This document shows, piece by piece, positions 1 to 8,860 of a stretch of 64,000 nt of DNA. Each line of letters starts with the position of its first letter. Position 1 is the stretch's first letter. Both the position numbers and the translations under genes were made by a program. The stretch is from Diplonema japonicum (Eukaryota > Euglenozoa > Diplonemea > Diplonemida > Diplonemidae). The notes below the pieces were generated by a model, which was not told the origin of the DNA, made no database searches, and saw nothing but the letters and a program-made list of their open reading frames with translations. The stretch spans positions 372,001-436,000 of the forward strand of contig OZ025648.1 of the NCBI GenBank assembly GCA_964019335.1, in the 5' to 3' direction.

Positions 1-25
1 AAAAAAGAAAAAAAAAAAAAAAAAA

Positions 26-68
26 GAGACATTTAAGGGTACCTGCGGTATGTGGCAGGACGCCTGAA
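26..68 (+). repeat. 43-bp dispersed hairpin repeat, copy 1
   Basis: The unit begins GAGACATTTAAGGGTACC and ends GGACGCCTGAA, with A-runs on both sides. CCTGC and GCAGG can pair around an 8-nt loop. It is identical to the copy at 678-720 and differs by one base from the copy at 25037-25079. The orientation shown is arbitrary. Confidence 0.85.
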
Positions 69-231
69 AAAAAAAAGTGACGGTATCATATGGGAACCTA
101 TCGAAATAAATCGCAAGTTTCGATAAATTTCCGATAAATCGATAGATTTTCGATAAGCCCCAAAAGGCCGTCGCACTTACTTATCTTGTCGAAAATAAAA
201 CCGCGGGGAAAAACTAGTATGCTGTACATGT

Positions 232-377
232 AGAAAAGAAAAGAAAAGAAAAGAAAAGAAAAGAAAAGAAAAGAAAAGAAAAGAAAAGAAAAGAAAAGAA
301 AAGAAAAGAAAAGAAAAGAAAAGAAAAGAAAAGAAAAGAAAAGAAAAGAAAAGAAAAGAAAAGAAAAGAAAAGAAAG
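232..377 (+). repeat. (AAAAG)n microsatellite
   Basis: About 29 near-perfect tandem copies of the pentanucleotide AAAAG. Being a 5-mer without stop codons in several frames, it creates spurious Phe/Ser/Leu-rich ORFs on the minus strand. Confidence 0.95.
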
Positions 378-677
378 GAAAATCTTGAGAACAACACACA
401 CATTTGATTTTTTTTTCTTTTTTTTTCCCTTTTCCTGAGTAAAAAAAAAAAAAATGCAAAGTTGATTTCCAAGGAGAAGAAAATGTGTGCTTGGATCGTG
501 TCAACCTTTTTAGATTTTTTTTTTTTTCCTTCGATTGTTTTCAAATGGTGTGGTATTCACAGAGAAAGGGAGATTAAAAAAAAAAAATGAAGAAAAAAAA
601 TAAGAAGAAGAGCCATTTCTTATCAAGAGAAAAAAGAAATTATACGCGCAGAAAAAAAAAAAAAAAAAAAAAAAAAA

Positions 678-720
678 GAGACATTTAAGGGTACCTGCGG
701 TATGTGGCAGGACGCCTGAA
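678..720 (+). repeat. 43-bp dispersed hairpin repeat, copy 2
   Basis: Identical to copy 1 at 26-68, again embedded between an upstream A-run (about 28 nt) and a downstream A-run. With copy 1 it forms direct repeats about 650 bp apart that bracket the AAAAG microsatellite. Confidence 0.85.
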
Positions 721-897
721 AAAAAATAGGTTTTTTTCTTCTTTTTTTTTTTTTTTTTTGAGACCTAGAATTTTGCTGCTGTATCATTCATTCTTCTTGA
801 ACAAACGAGTAATGTTTCCGTAGACCTTGAGGGGAAACTCGTCCTTCTTTTCCCTCTAACCGAAGTCACACCCCAGATCTCTATAACCTGTCACTTT

Positions 898-927
898 TTC
901 GCTAGGAGCGAACCCCCCAACGGGGTT
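898..927. other. Two adjacent perfect hairpins, possible ncRNA element
   Basis: TTCGCT/AGCGAA (6-bp stem, 3-nt loop) at 898-912 abuts AACCCC/GGGGTT (6-bp stem, 5-nt loop) at 911-927, followed by a T-rich stretch. The surrounding 200 bp is GC-balanced and lacks an ORF, unlike the AT-rich spacers. This could be part of a small structured RNA. No known snRNA or tRNA signature was recognised. Confidence 0.3.
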
Positions 928-1237
928 TCTTTTCAAGGGAAAAAAGGGCCTTAGAAAATTACTCCAGAGACAAAGCCCCTTTAGAGCAAGCCCTTCTTCT
1001 TCTTCTTCTTTGAAAGAAAAAAGTTTTTTTCTCTTAAACCGCTTAAGGATTGAATAAACAAACTATGCGCCAAAAGAAAAGAATGGAAAGAAAGAAAGAA
1101 AAAAAGGAGGGAGAGAAAAAGAAGAAGAAAAAAAAATGAAGAAGAAAGAAATATATAAATATGAGTTAAAAGGATGTCTTTGTGAAAAGAAAAGACGCCA
1201 TTTTTTGTTCTCAAGTAGAAGTTTCGGATATGCAGGA

Positions 1238-1291
<54 letters not shown>

Positions 1292-1294
1292 GTA

Positions 1295-1335
<41 letters not shown>

Positions 1336-1359
1336 CTTCTGGGAGATGGTGTTCCCCAC

Positions 1360-2913
1360 TCAGACGTGAATGTTATCTATTCTCCCCTTGTTATTGCAAA
1401 TTCGCTTGTTTACCGTGAATCGCAAGATACCAGCTAAGCAGATAGCACAAACAACGAAGATCACGCGATCATGTAATCCCGAAGTCTCGTAACCGACTGC
1501 AGAAACGGTCTTTTCAATTCTTATAGGGTTGAGTCTAAGGGAATATCCCCCTGTGTTATCACGAAGCTTGCCATTCTTCAGTGCAGCATCGATATCTGAA
1601 GCAAAGGCTGCTTCTTCATTAGCACTGACATCAAAATAGTACTCCACAAACACCCCTTCTTCGCCGTGAAGCCCTTCAAGCCCTACAACTGCAACCCACC
1701 CCTCATGAATGTACTCATCGATTATCACCTGCTCCTCTGACAGATTTTCCTGGTTCCACGAATATTGAACCGTGTGTGACCATACTTGCAAGTCTTTCTC
1801 CTGCGGCATCTCATACCCAGCCTTTAGTACCCCTACCCTCGTGACTATCAGTTTCGTTGGGTCGCTCGACACTGCTTTGGAGGATTTGAGTATCGACATT
1901 CTGAATTTTCTGAGGAATTCTTTCGGGTTTTCCATCAGGGTCTCCGCGTCGCCTTTCAGTTTCATGAGGTATTTCTGTGGCGTTGTTCCCGGGGTTGATT
2001 CGTGGGCACAGTTGAGCCCCTTCCACCTGCAGCACCTCGCCTTGTCGTCAGGGGAGAGGAGTGCGGGGACCATGCAGTTGAAGCCGCACATTTTGTTTTC
2101 CCTGCTGCAGCACCACGCCCCCTTCCCGGGTACCATCGTTGTTCTGTCGTTGCAGTCGTACTTTTGTGAAGGGCATCGCAGCCCAAGCTGCTGGCAGCAC
2201 ATTGATGCCACGTCTCCGCTTGTCCCCGTGTCCTGCTTGCACTGCGCCTCAAGAACCGAATATTGTCCAATCACCCTTGATGGACACCGGACTTGTTGTT
2301 CAGCGCAGCACCGTTCTCTTTGCTTCCTCGTCCATGGGGCAATTGTTTGCGCGTTCCACTCGCAGTTGAGAGGTTTGTCGCAGTTTTCTTTCGTGCACAC
2401 GACCTCCCCGTCCATGCACACGCACGTGTTGCAGCCCTTTCGGAACGTCTGCCCAGCGTGCAGATCCTCGCCTCGCACGGAGCATCCTTTCTTGACAGGT
2501 CTGCGTGAGTGGATTCTGCACATCACCTCCGAGCACGAATGGACTTCAGATGTGCAGACGCATTTGTCACAGTCGATGGCAATCAGCGAACCGTCAGCTG
2601 CCGTGCAGGAAGGCTTCAGAGGCACGTCAGTGGCAGGGTTGGAGGTCGGCTCGGGGAAGCATTGAGGGCGGGGGGGTCTTTGAGTGGTGTCGGCCAAGCA
2701 GAAAAAACCCGTGTCGCACTTCACCCCGTCGCAGGGGTCCTTGTGCTGCAGGCACCCGTCGGGGGGGCTCTTGGAGTCCGCCACGCACGTATACCCAGTT
2801 GCGCACTTGATGATTGTGCAGGGCACTGTGCCAAAGTTCTCAAAGTGCTGTTCCATGCACGTGACGGACTGCAAGAACGCGGCATAGAGCACCAGGGTGC
2901 TAACAGGGACCAT
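1360..2913 (-). CDS. Cys-rich type I membrane protein with VWC/pacifastin-like motif
   Basis: A 517-residue protein, intronless. An N-terminal hydrophobic signal peptide (about residues 1-19) is followed by a very Cys-rich ectodomain. A VWC/pacifastin-like stretch lies near residues 140-180 (pattern GCS...G..F..GCNTC.C..GEVVCT..NC). Next come repeated units with paired cysteines (CCAEQQVRCP, CCQQLGLRCP, CCSRENKMCG, CCRWKGLNC). A Cys-poor region of about 170 residues precedes a C-terminal transmembrane helix (VIFVVCAICLAGILRF) and a short basic tail. It is probably a cell-surface protein. The start is supported by the signal peptide and by a pyrimidine tract ending CCCTACAG 5 nt upstream. A related VWC-like motif occurs in the gene at 4388-5344. 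Ligand and function are unknown. Confidence 0.85.
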   Translation of the reverse strand: MVPVSTLVLYAAFLQSVTCMEQHFENFGTVPCTIIKCATGYTCVADSKSPPDGCLQHKDPCDGVKCDTGFFCLADTTQRPPRPQCFPEPTSNPATDVPLKPSCTAADGSLIAIDCDKCVCTSEVHSCSEVMCRIHSRRPVKKGCSVRGEDLHAGQTFRKGCNTCVCMDGEVVCTKENCDKPLNCEWNAQTIAPWTRKQRERCCAEQQVRCPSRVIGQYSVLEAQCKQDTGTSGDVASMCCQQLGLRCPSQKYDCNDRTTMVPGKGAWCCSRENKMCGFNCMVPALLSPDDKARCCRWKGLNCAHESTPGTTPQKYLMKLKGDAETLMENPKEFLRKFRMSILKSSKAVSSDPTKLIVTRVGVLKAGYEMPQEKDLQVWSHTVQYSWNQENLSEEQVIIDEYIHEGWVAVVGLEGLHGEEGVFVEYYFDVSANEEAAFASDIDAALKNGKLRDNTGGYSLRLNPIRIEKTVSAVGYETSGLHDRVIFVVCAICLAGILRFTVNKRICNNKGRIDNIHV

Positions 2914-2990
2914 GCTACCTGTAGGGTTGTAGGGAGTACACTCTTGTTGTATTTTTTTTTTTTCCCCAATAATAACTACTTTTAAAATTT

Positions 2991-3458
2991 TTAAAACTCA
3001 TTACTAGCGGCCATCACGCGAAGGAGGGACTCTTGAAGCCTGCGGGTGATGAGCTCCTGGTCAGCAGGGCTCCACCCGTCAGGGATGTGGGAAGTGACCT
3101 GGAAGGGTTTCTTTGTTAAGGGAACAGTGTGGGGTTTCCCAGCCCCAGGGCAGGCTCCAGACTCATGTTTCCTCGGGTCGCAGCCAAGCCAAAGGACCGC
3201 AGAGGCTGGCTTCGTGGTCGTACACTCCCAACATGTTCCCTTTGCAAGTCTTTTCTCTCTCTTGACCCCGCAGGCCTGGCATTGGTAAGATATCTCAGCC
3301 TTTGCCAAGCTCAGGTACTTCCCTTCTCCCACAATGAAGTGTAGCGTAGACACAACGGTGTCTGGTTCCTCCCTCCTAGGGTTATTTATTGTGATCATCT
3401 CTTCTGCCTCGCCAGAAGCACTCTTCACAATCATAAGCATGAGAAAGAGCCCGAGCAT
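2991..3458 (-). CDS. Small secreted Cys-containing protein, unknown function
   Basis: A 155-residue protein beginning with a short hydrophobic signal peptide (MLGLFLMLMIVKSASG). The mature part has two Cys pairs (CQACG and TCWECT) that could bind metal or form disulfides, then two further cysteines, and no C-terminal transmembrane helix. It sits 77 bp from its neighbour at 1360-2913 and between two Cys-rich surface protein genes, so a secreted role is likely. I do not recognise the family. The C-terminal segment (SPADQELITRRLQESLLRVM) looks helical. Confidence 0.7.
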   Translation of the reverse strand: MLGLFLMLMIVKSASGEAEEMITINNPRREEPDTVVSTLHFIVGEGKYLSLAKAEISYQCQACGVKREKRLAKGTCWECTTTKPASAVLWLGCDPRKHESGACPGAGKPHTVPLTKKPFQVTSHIPDGWSPADQELITRRLQESLLRVMAASNEF

Positions 3459-4069
3459 ATTAGATGTGTAAATGTCTGCTTTTTGTGAGCTTAATTGGGG
3501 GTGCTTGTAAATAAATAGAAAATAAAATGGAGTTAGAACAAGAAAAAAAAAGAGAGGGGGGGTAATTTAAAAATACATCAAAAAAAAAAAGAAAAATGGG
3601 TCCACCAGGTGATGTAGGGTTTTCTTTTCCCTCTTTTTTTTTTTTTTTTATTCCCATAGTGTGGATGGGAGAGGGACAGAGAGCAAATATATAAAAAAAA
3701 ATATATATATGAGTTAAAGGAAGTCTTTGTCAGACGCCTTATTCTCAAAGGTGAAGAAAGAAAATAAAAATGCCCAAACAAAGAAGAACAAAATTGGGTC
3801 CACTAAGGTGATTGCCTTGCCTCGTTTGCTTTTTCTCCTTTTTTTTTTTAAAAAAGGAAAACTTTTTTTTTTCCCTTCTTTCTTTTTTCCCCGCTTGTCG
3901 ATTACTTTCCTTCGATTTCTCTCCCTGTTAATTTCCCTTTTTTATGCATAGCCAAAGGAAGAGAGAGGACGAAGAAAGTCTTGGAGAAGAGCAGAACGAA
4001 GGGATGGAAGAATGTTGACTCTTGAGGCGTTCAGTGAAGCTCACGATAGATTTTGCAGACTCGGTTTCG

Positions 4070-4147
<78 letters not shown>

Positions 4148-4387
4148 CGAGAGCACCAACAAAAAGAAGTATTTGCAAAGAGAAAAAAAAGTTCGGTTTT
4201 TTTTCGAAATTCATTTTTTTTTTTTTCCCCTATACTGAAAAACATCTCAGCCGATTTGTGCACTCAGTTTCTTTTTTTTTTTTTTGTTCTCAATTCTGTT
4301 GAAGGGGGGAAGGGTACATTGCACACTTTGACAAAAACACCAAAAAATAAAAAAATATGCCACAAGGCGAATTAGAAGAACAGTGAC
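3459..4387. other. Intergenic spacer with (AG)n microsatellite
   Basis: No gene is seen. The spacer holds T and A homopolymers and a GA dinucleotide microsatellite at about 4072-4141. Apparent Arg/Glu- and Ser/Leu-rich ORFs come from the microsatellite. Confidence 0.8.
4072..4141 (+). repeat. (AG)n microsatellite
   Basis: About 34 uninterrupted GA/AG dinucleotides, giving artefactual RERERE or SLSLSL reading frames. Confidence 0.95.
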
Positions 4388-5344
4388 CTAGACCACCGTT
4401 AACTCCATCTCCTTCGAGGTAGAGTACTTTGCAACAGGAGCTTTGCTCCTCCTGCTGTAAACAGTGAGTGTTATGACCACACCTAAGCAGAGGATGCCTG
4501 CACCAACCACGAGGGCATACAGCCACGTCAAGTCAGAAGAATAATTAGGTGGGGGGGAAGAAGACGGGTGTGAAGAAGAAGAGTCGATGATGGGCCTCAC
4601 CAGGGACTGGCCGCCTGTGTTGTCGGTGGGGGGGCCTTCCCCTCTCGGCCCCTGAGTCTCGACGGTGTTTGTGCTGTCATCACGATGAACCTTCCCGTCA
4701 CGGTCAGCCTTGGCCTCTGAACTAGTGCCACGGTCAGCCTTGGCCTCTGAACTAGTGTCACGGTCAGCCTTGGCCTCTGAACTAGTGTCACGGTCAGCCT
4801 TGGCCTCTGAACTAGTGTCACGGTCAGCCTTGGCCTCTGAACTAGTGTCACGGTCAGCCTTGGCGGTGTCACGGTCAGCCTTGGCCTCTGCACTAGTGTC
4901 ACGGTCAGCCTTGGCCTCTGAACTAGTGCCACGGTCAGCCTTGGCCTCTGAACTAGTGCCACGGTCAGCCTTGGCCTCTGAACTAGTGTCACGTTCAGCC
5001 TTGGCGGTGTCACGGGCAGCCTTGGCCTCTGCACTAGTGTCACGGTCAGCCTTGGCCTCTGAACTAGTGTCACGGTCAGCTTTGGCCCCTTCAGGGATCT
5101 CGCGGGGGAACACAGCACCAGAAGTGCTGCAGTCAAGTTCGGTGCACGTCACCTCGCCGTTGAGGCACGTGCACATGTTGCAGTCTTCCGAGAATCTCTC
5201 CCCAGAAGTGCGCGTTACCCCGCCTCCCAGAGTGCAGTCCTTTGTCGGCAGTGGTTCACTTCGCGTATCTTGCTGCTGGCTCGGTACCACCAATGCACAT
5301 AGTAGGAGTAGGAGGAATGCACTGTGCGGGTTCATTGTTTGCAT
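4388..5344 (-). CDS. Type I membrane protein with 10-residue tandem repeats
   Basis: A 318-residue protein with a signal peptide (starts are possible at 5344 or at the in-frame Met at 5335; the second gives the more compact signal), then a VWC/pacifastin-like Cys motif (about residues 36-73, ending GEVTCTELDC). A region of about 130 residues follows, built from tandem copies of roughly DTSSEAKADR with occasional shortened units. Then come a Ser/Pro linker, one transmembrane helix (LYALVVGAGILCLGVVITL) and a 20-residue cytoplasmic tail. The Cys motif is shared with the gene at 1360-2913. The charged repeat resembles a stalk holding a domain away from the membrane. The repeat number probably varies between alleles. 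Function is unknown. Confidence 0.85.
   Translation of the reverse strand: MQTMNPHSAFLLLLLCALVVPSQQQDTRSEPLPTKDCTLGGGVTRTSGERFSEDCNMCTCLNGEVTCTELDCSTSGAVFPREIPEGAKADRDTSSEAKADRDTSAEAKAARDTAKAERDTSSEAKADRGTSSEAKADRGTSSEAKADRDTSAEAKADRDTAKADRDTSSEAKADRDTSSEAKADRDTSSEAKADRDTSSEAKADRGTSSEAKADRDGKVHRDDSTNTVETQGPRGEGPPTDNTGGQSLVRPIIDSSSSHPSSSPPPNYSSDLTWLYALVVGAGILCLGVVITLTVYSRRSKAPVAKYSTSKEMELTVV
4690..5090 (-). repeat. 30-bp coding minisatellite
   Basis: About 13 tandem units of 30 bp, each containing GTCACGGTCAGCCTTGGC and most an ACTAGT hexamer, with at least two shortened units. Frame is kept (10 codons), but the unit is also stop-free in another minus-strand frame and in one plus-strand frame, producing long shadow ORFs. 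Confidence 0.9.
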
Positions 5345-5423
5345 TTAATGTAGTCTGTGATGTGGTTTGAGGACAGTTACAAAAAAAGAAGTTATGTGAC
5401 TAGTTCCCGCAGGGCCGGAAGGC

Positions 5424-7682
5424 TCACCTGCATGCAAGAGAAGGGAAAATAGAATCACGGAACATGGCATCATCGCTGTTGAATGTTAACGGCTGCGAGC
5501 CGTTATCAGCTTCGCGGTGGCGCGTCTGAAGAGCCTGCAGGGCGGCAAAACTACGACTAGACGCTTTAGAAGATGTCCTTGAGGGGCATAAAACACTCTG
5601 TAGCTCCCGGCGAGGCGCTCGTTTGTTGTTAACGTTAGAGCCTTTGTACAACACAGGCGGTCGGGTGGGGAGGTGAAATTGCTTAGCTGTGTCTGTCTGT
5701 GTGCTGACCTTTACTGAAGACAGAGAAACTTGTACACCTTTATGTGCTGTAGAAACAAGCCCAAGGTTTTCAATCCCACCAACTTCAAGCTGTGTGACGC
5801 AAGTAGGGTCCCTTGTAATCGCGAACGACATTTGCAAGTACCGCCTCGCTGTGGTAAGCAAGACAAGGAGTGTCTTTATCAGAGGTGTCCACACTGCGCC
5901 AAAGGTGGTGTCGTCTTCAAGCGAGGGAAGCACTTCAGCCGTCCACAAGTCGGCTTCGCCGTCCAAGCGGTTCAGTACCGCCTCAGGGTCTTCGTCAACA
6001 TCGCAGTCCTCGCTGTCACACTCGCTGCCTTCTTCTTGCGTTGCTTGCTTGCTGATGATGCTAGTCCCTAGGACGAAGTACTGTCCCGCAACCTGCGTGA
6101 ACTTCTTAAGAAGCTGCTGCACTTTCGCGTTTTGAGATTTTAAAACACCCATCTCGACAAGAGCGCGCACGTTTCCGTGTGTTGACACCGAGCGGCTAAG
6201 GTTGCGTCTAGATGTAGCAGACGAACGTCGTGAAGAGAGAGACGCGAAAGAGACCTTTCTGGAAGCGATGCTGGCCCTCGTGGGCGACGCAATGGATTGT
6301 CTGTGGTTATTCGAGAGGATGATGTGCGGGGGGGAACCTAGTATTGTAGTGGTGCGCAGTTGTGATGCTATCTTGAGAGCCTCCTCTGGAGATGAAAAGG
6401 TGAGGTGTGCGCAGAACTGCGCGCCCTCATGCCGTACGTTGTCAGTCCATGTGGTGTCGATGTCCACAGTGCTGTTCGGGATGATGCCCTTTAGCACATG
6501 GTTGTAGATGGCAGACAAGCTCTGTTGCAGGTCAGTCAAAACTACGCAGCAGGAATTGTTAGTGTACAATGGCAGCTCCTGCCCTACAACCTGGTTCGCC
6601 ACCGTCTGTCTTTCCTCCCCTAGCTCGGCCGCAAGTATTGACACCGTCGCTCTCAGCCCTTCCACCTCAGTGCCTGCATTTCCCTCCAGAGCTTTCTCCT
6701 CTAACTTCTCGCTGAATTCCTCGTTCAGGAGCGTGAGCTCGTTGTCTTTTCGTTGGCACACTTCTTTCAGCTCCTCGATCTCGTCCTCCAAGCACCCTAT
6801 CAGCTCGTCGTACTCCGCCTTCTCGTTGCTGAGGTTCAGCGCGTCTTCTTTCAGTATCTTTATCTGCGCCTTCATGGCCCGCACGAGGTTCGCATCTGAT
6901 TCGAAAGCAGCGGCCTTCCCCTCACCCTTGTGGATCATGTCTTTGTTGCTGGCGAGGAAGCACTTGTACTTCTCCTTTGTGCGGGTGTTCTCGCTGATGA
7001 GATCAAACCGTCGGGTGACAAGTTGCATAGGGCGGACCTCGAAGACCTGGGCAGTTGCCATAGGGTGGGTTCCGATACAGGGGAGGTCGAACCAACCTAG
7101 ATGGGCAAAGGTAGGTTCCTCCATGAGAGGGTTGTCGTCTTGCGGCCAGGTGTAGGGGGAGACTTCTTTGTAGACATTGTGAGTGAGGAGGGTCTGACCA
7201 GGGGCTGCGAGACTGCCCATCCTAGCAGCGAGGTCGACGACAGGTCCGGAGTACGCCACGACACTGGTAACGGGATCTGTCTCAAAGAACGGCTTCCCAC
7301 AGTGAAGACCTATGCAGAGCTGCAGGCCGCGGTACAAGTACCCGTGTCCCACCGTGCCCCGGGCGTCTCCTTGCCCTTCCCCCTTCACCTCTGGGAGGTA
7401 CGGCGATCTGAATGTGGGTGTCGACAGCATTTTCACATGCAGGCGGTTGCAACAGTTCACGGCCTCCACGGATGAGCTGAAGGCCATCATGTAGGCATCG
7501 CCTTGTACCCCACACTCATACCCGCTGCACTCCATGAGGATAGCCTCTACTGTCTCGTGGTACGCCTTCAGTAACGGTGCCACATCATCGCCATAAGCCC
7601 CTACCAGGCTATCGAGTTGGTAAACGTCAATAAAAGCGAACGTGACATACCCAGTGGGGGCGATCGCAGACCATTTTTGCAT
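5424..7682 (-). CDS. Class III nucleotide cyclase-like protein
   Basis: A 752-residue protein. The N-terminal about 230 residues match a class III adenylate/guanylate cyclase catalytic domain: metal-binding Asp19 in FAFIDVYQLD, the GDAYMMAF strand with Asp62, and SGPVVDLAARMGS with Arg154. The usual purine-contacting Lys before the second Asp is Gly58, and the usual Asn of the N-x-x-x-R pair is Asp150, so activity is uncertain. A coiled coil (about 262-360) leads to a region (about 370-460) that looks like a second, degenerate cyclase fold, then Ser/Arg-rich sequence and an acidic patch. No signal peptide or membrane helix is visible, so it is probably soluble or cytoskeletal. The start is supported by a long pyrimidine tract ending CTACGCAG one base before the ATG, a plausible trans-splice acceptor. 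Confidence 0.85.
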   Translation of the reverse strand: MQKWSAIAPTGYVTFAFIDVYQLDSLVGAYGDDVAPLLKAYHETVEAILMECSGYECGVQGDAYMMAFSSSVEAVNCCNRLHVKMLSTPTFRSPYLPEVKGEGQGDARGTVGHGYLYRGLQLCIGLHCGKPFFETDPVTSVVAYSGPVVDLAARMGSLAAPGQTLLTHNVYKEVSPYTWPQDDNPLMEEPTFAHLGWFDLPCIGTHPMATAQVFEVRPMQLVTRRFDLISENTRTKEKYKCFLASNKDMIHKGEGKAAAFESDANLVRAMKAQIKILKEDALNLSNEKAEYDELIGCLEDEIEELKEVCQRKDNELTLLNEEFSEKLEEKALEGNAGTEVEGLRATVSILAAELGEERQTVANQVVGQELPLYTNNSCCVVLTDLQQSLSAIYNHVLKGIIPNSTVDIDTTWTDNVRHEGAQFCAHLTFSSPEEALKIASQLRTTTILGSPPHIILSNNHRQSIASPTRASIASRKVSFASLSSRRSSATSRRNLSRSVSTHGNVRALVEMGVLKSQNAKVQQLLKKFTQVAGQYFVLGTSIISKQATQEEGSECDSEDCDVDEDPEAVLNRLDGEADLWTAEVLPSLEDDTTFGAVWTPLIKTLLVLLTTARRYLQMSFAITRDPTCVTQLEVGGIENLGLVSTAHKGVQVSLSSVKVSTQTDTAKQFHLPTRPPVLYKGSNVNNKRAPRRELQSVLCPSRTSSKASSRSFAALQALQTRHREADNGSQPLTFNSDDAMFRDSIFPSLACR

Positions 7683-7912
7683 GCTGCGTAGGTGACATCA
7701 GTGGCAAAGGGGAAGGGGGGGAAAGGATTTGTTTTCACTATGACGCGGTCCTCCTTTTCAAATTCACGACAAACAACAACAACAAAAACATTTCACTTGC
7801 AAAAAAAAATTAACCGACGACAAAAAAGAAAAATTATGAATTAAAAGCCCGCCCTGTCATTATGGTACATTTTCTTCTTCTTCTTCTTCTTCTCTTTTCT
7901 TTCTTTTATTCT

Positions 7913-8860
7913 CTACGCGTTTTTCGGGACCACGTAATCTGCGTAGTTTGCGGGGGTCTTTTTGATGAACGACATGACGGCTTTGAGTAAATCGTCGCTC
8001 TTAAGGAAGGCGGCATTGTGCAGCGCGACGTTCTTGAGCCCTGCTGACACGGCAGGGTCGATGGAATAATTGAGGATCTCCTTGGTGCCCTGAACGGCAA
8101 GGGGGGAGCATTTCGCGATGCTCCTCGCAAGTGCAAGCGCCGCCTCGTCAAGACCCTCTTTAGTCTCGTGAACACTGTTGACGAAACCGGTGCTCAGGGC
8201 ACGATCGGACAGGAGATCGCACCCGGTAAACGCAAGTTCCCTGACAACACCCTGCCCGACAATGTGGGTGATACGCTGTAACGTCCCAAGGTCGGCCACA
8301 ATACCCACTTCAGTCTCTTTGATTGAAAATGATGCGTTTGATGTACATAAGCGAATGTCAGCAGACGTGATTAGGTCAACACCACCTCCTATACACTTCC
8401 CATGTACTGCTGCTATGACCGGTACTCGGCAGGCTTGCAACGATGAGATGGCGTTTTGCCATGCTAGAATCATTTTGTGGAGTTTCTGTGCCCTCATGGC
8501 GGGCATTCCATTCTCTGTAATAGATGCGTCGAGGCCGAGAGCGGTGGCGCCTGCGATCTTGGCCTTTTGCATGTTTCCGGCGTCTTTGAAAAACAGCTCT
8601 GCTGCGGCCTTGAGGTCAAGGCCTGCCGTGAAATGCTTGCCCTCACCGCTGAGGACCGCCACTCTCGCGTTCTCGTTGAGCGCGACTTCGTCAAAAACCT
8701 CTTTCAGCTCCTCGAAGAATTTGTTGTCCATCACGTTCAGCTTCTCGCCCCTTGTCAGTTTCACCTCTGCGATTCTTCCCTCGTCGGTGTACGTCAGTGT
8801 CACCCTTCTCTTTATTACTTCCGTGGTGCACCATCTTCTCGCTGAGTGTCTGACCAACAT
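7913..8860 (-). CDS. ECH1: Dienoyl-CoA isomerase, ECH1-like (crotonase family)
   Basis: A 315-residue crotonase-fold enzyme. Family members convert 3,5-dienoyl-CoA to 2,4-dienoyl-CoA during oxidation of unsaturated fatty acids in mitochondria or peroxisomes. The oxyanion-hole segments are visible (GKHFTAGLDL around 74-83 and HGKCIGGGVDL around 153-163). IKETEVGIVADLGTLQRI carries the Glu182 and Asp190 pair that distinguishes ECH1-type isomerases from ordinary enoyl-CoA hydratases. The N-terminus (MLVRHSARRW) is basic and could be a mitochondrial targeting peptide. No C-terminal SKL-type peroxisomal signal is present (ends PKNA). Length is typical. No introns. Confidence 0.92.
   Translation of the reverse strand: MLVRHSARRWCTTEVIKRRVTLTYTDEGRIAEVKLTRGEKLNVMDNKFFEELKEVFDEVALNENARVAVLSGEGKHFTAGLDLKAAAELFFKDAGNMQKAKIAGATALGLDASITENGMPAMRAQKLHKMILAWQNAISSLQACRVPVIAAVHGKCIGGGVDLITSADIRLCTSNASFSIKETEVGIVADLGTLQRITHIVGQGVVRELAFTGCDLLSDRALSTGFVNSVHETKEGLDEAALALARSIAKCSPLAVQGTKEILNYSIDPAVSAGLKNVALHNAAFLKSDDLLKAVMSFIKKTPANYADYVVPKNA

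Larger units (their letters stand above)
1..1359. other. Repeat-rich non-coding left end
   Basis: No gene is supported here. The stretch holds two copies of a 43-bp dispersed repeat, a long AAAAG microsatellite, many A and T homopolymers and one GC-balanced patch (about 770-1010) with two adjacent perfect hairpins. At 1245-1335 a run of about 40 A is followed by about 35 T, so it could form a large cruciform. The ORFs in this stretch are translations of simple repeats. Confidence 0.8.

Noticed and set aside
98-544. 148-codon minus ORF in the AAAAG repeat
   Set aside because: Nearly all of it is translated microsatellite; no start or end signals.
1-720. Direct repeats at 26-68 and 678-720 as LTRs of a retroelement
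   Set aside because: The repeat is only 43 bp, there is no coding content between the copies, and a third copy occurs alone at 25 kb.
911-935. Bacterial-type intrinsic terminator (hairpin plus T-rich tail)
   Set aside because: The setting is clearly eukaryotic, with no neighbouring transcription unit ending there in the matching orientation.
4690-5090. CRISPR-like array
   Set aside because: Units abut without spacers and lie inside a reading frame; it is a coding minisatellite.
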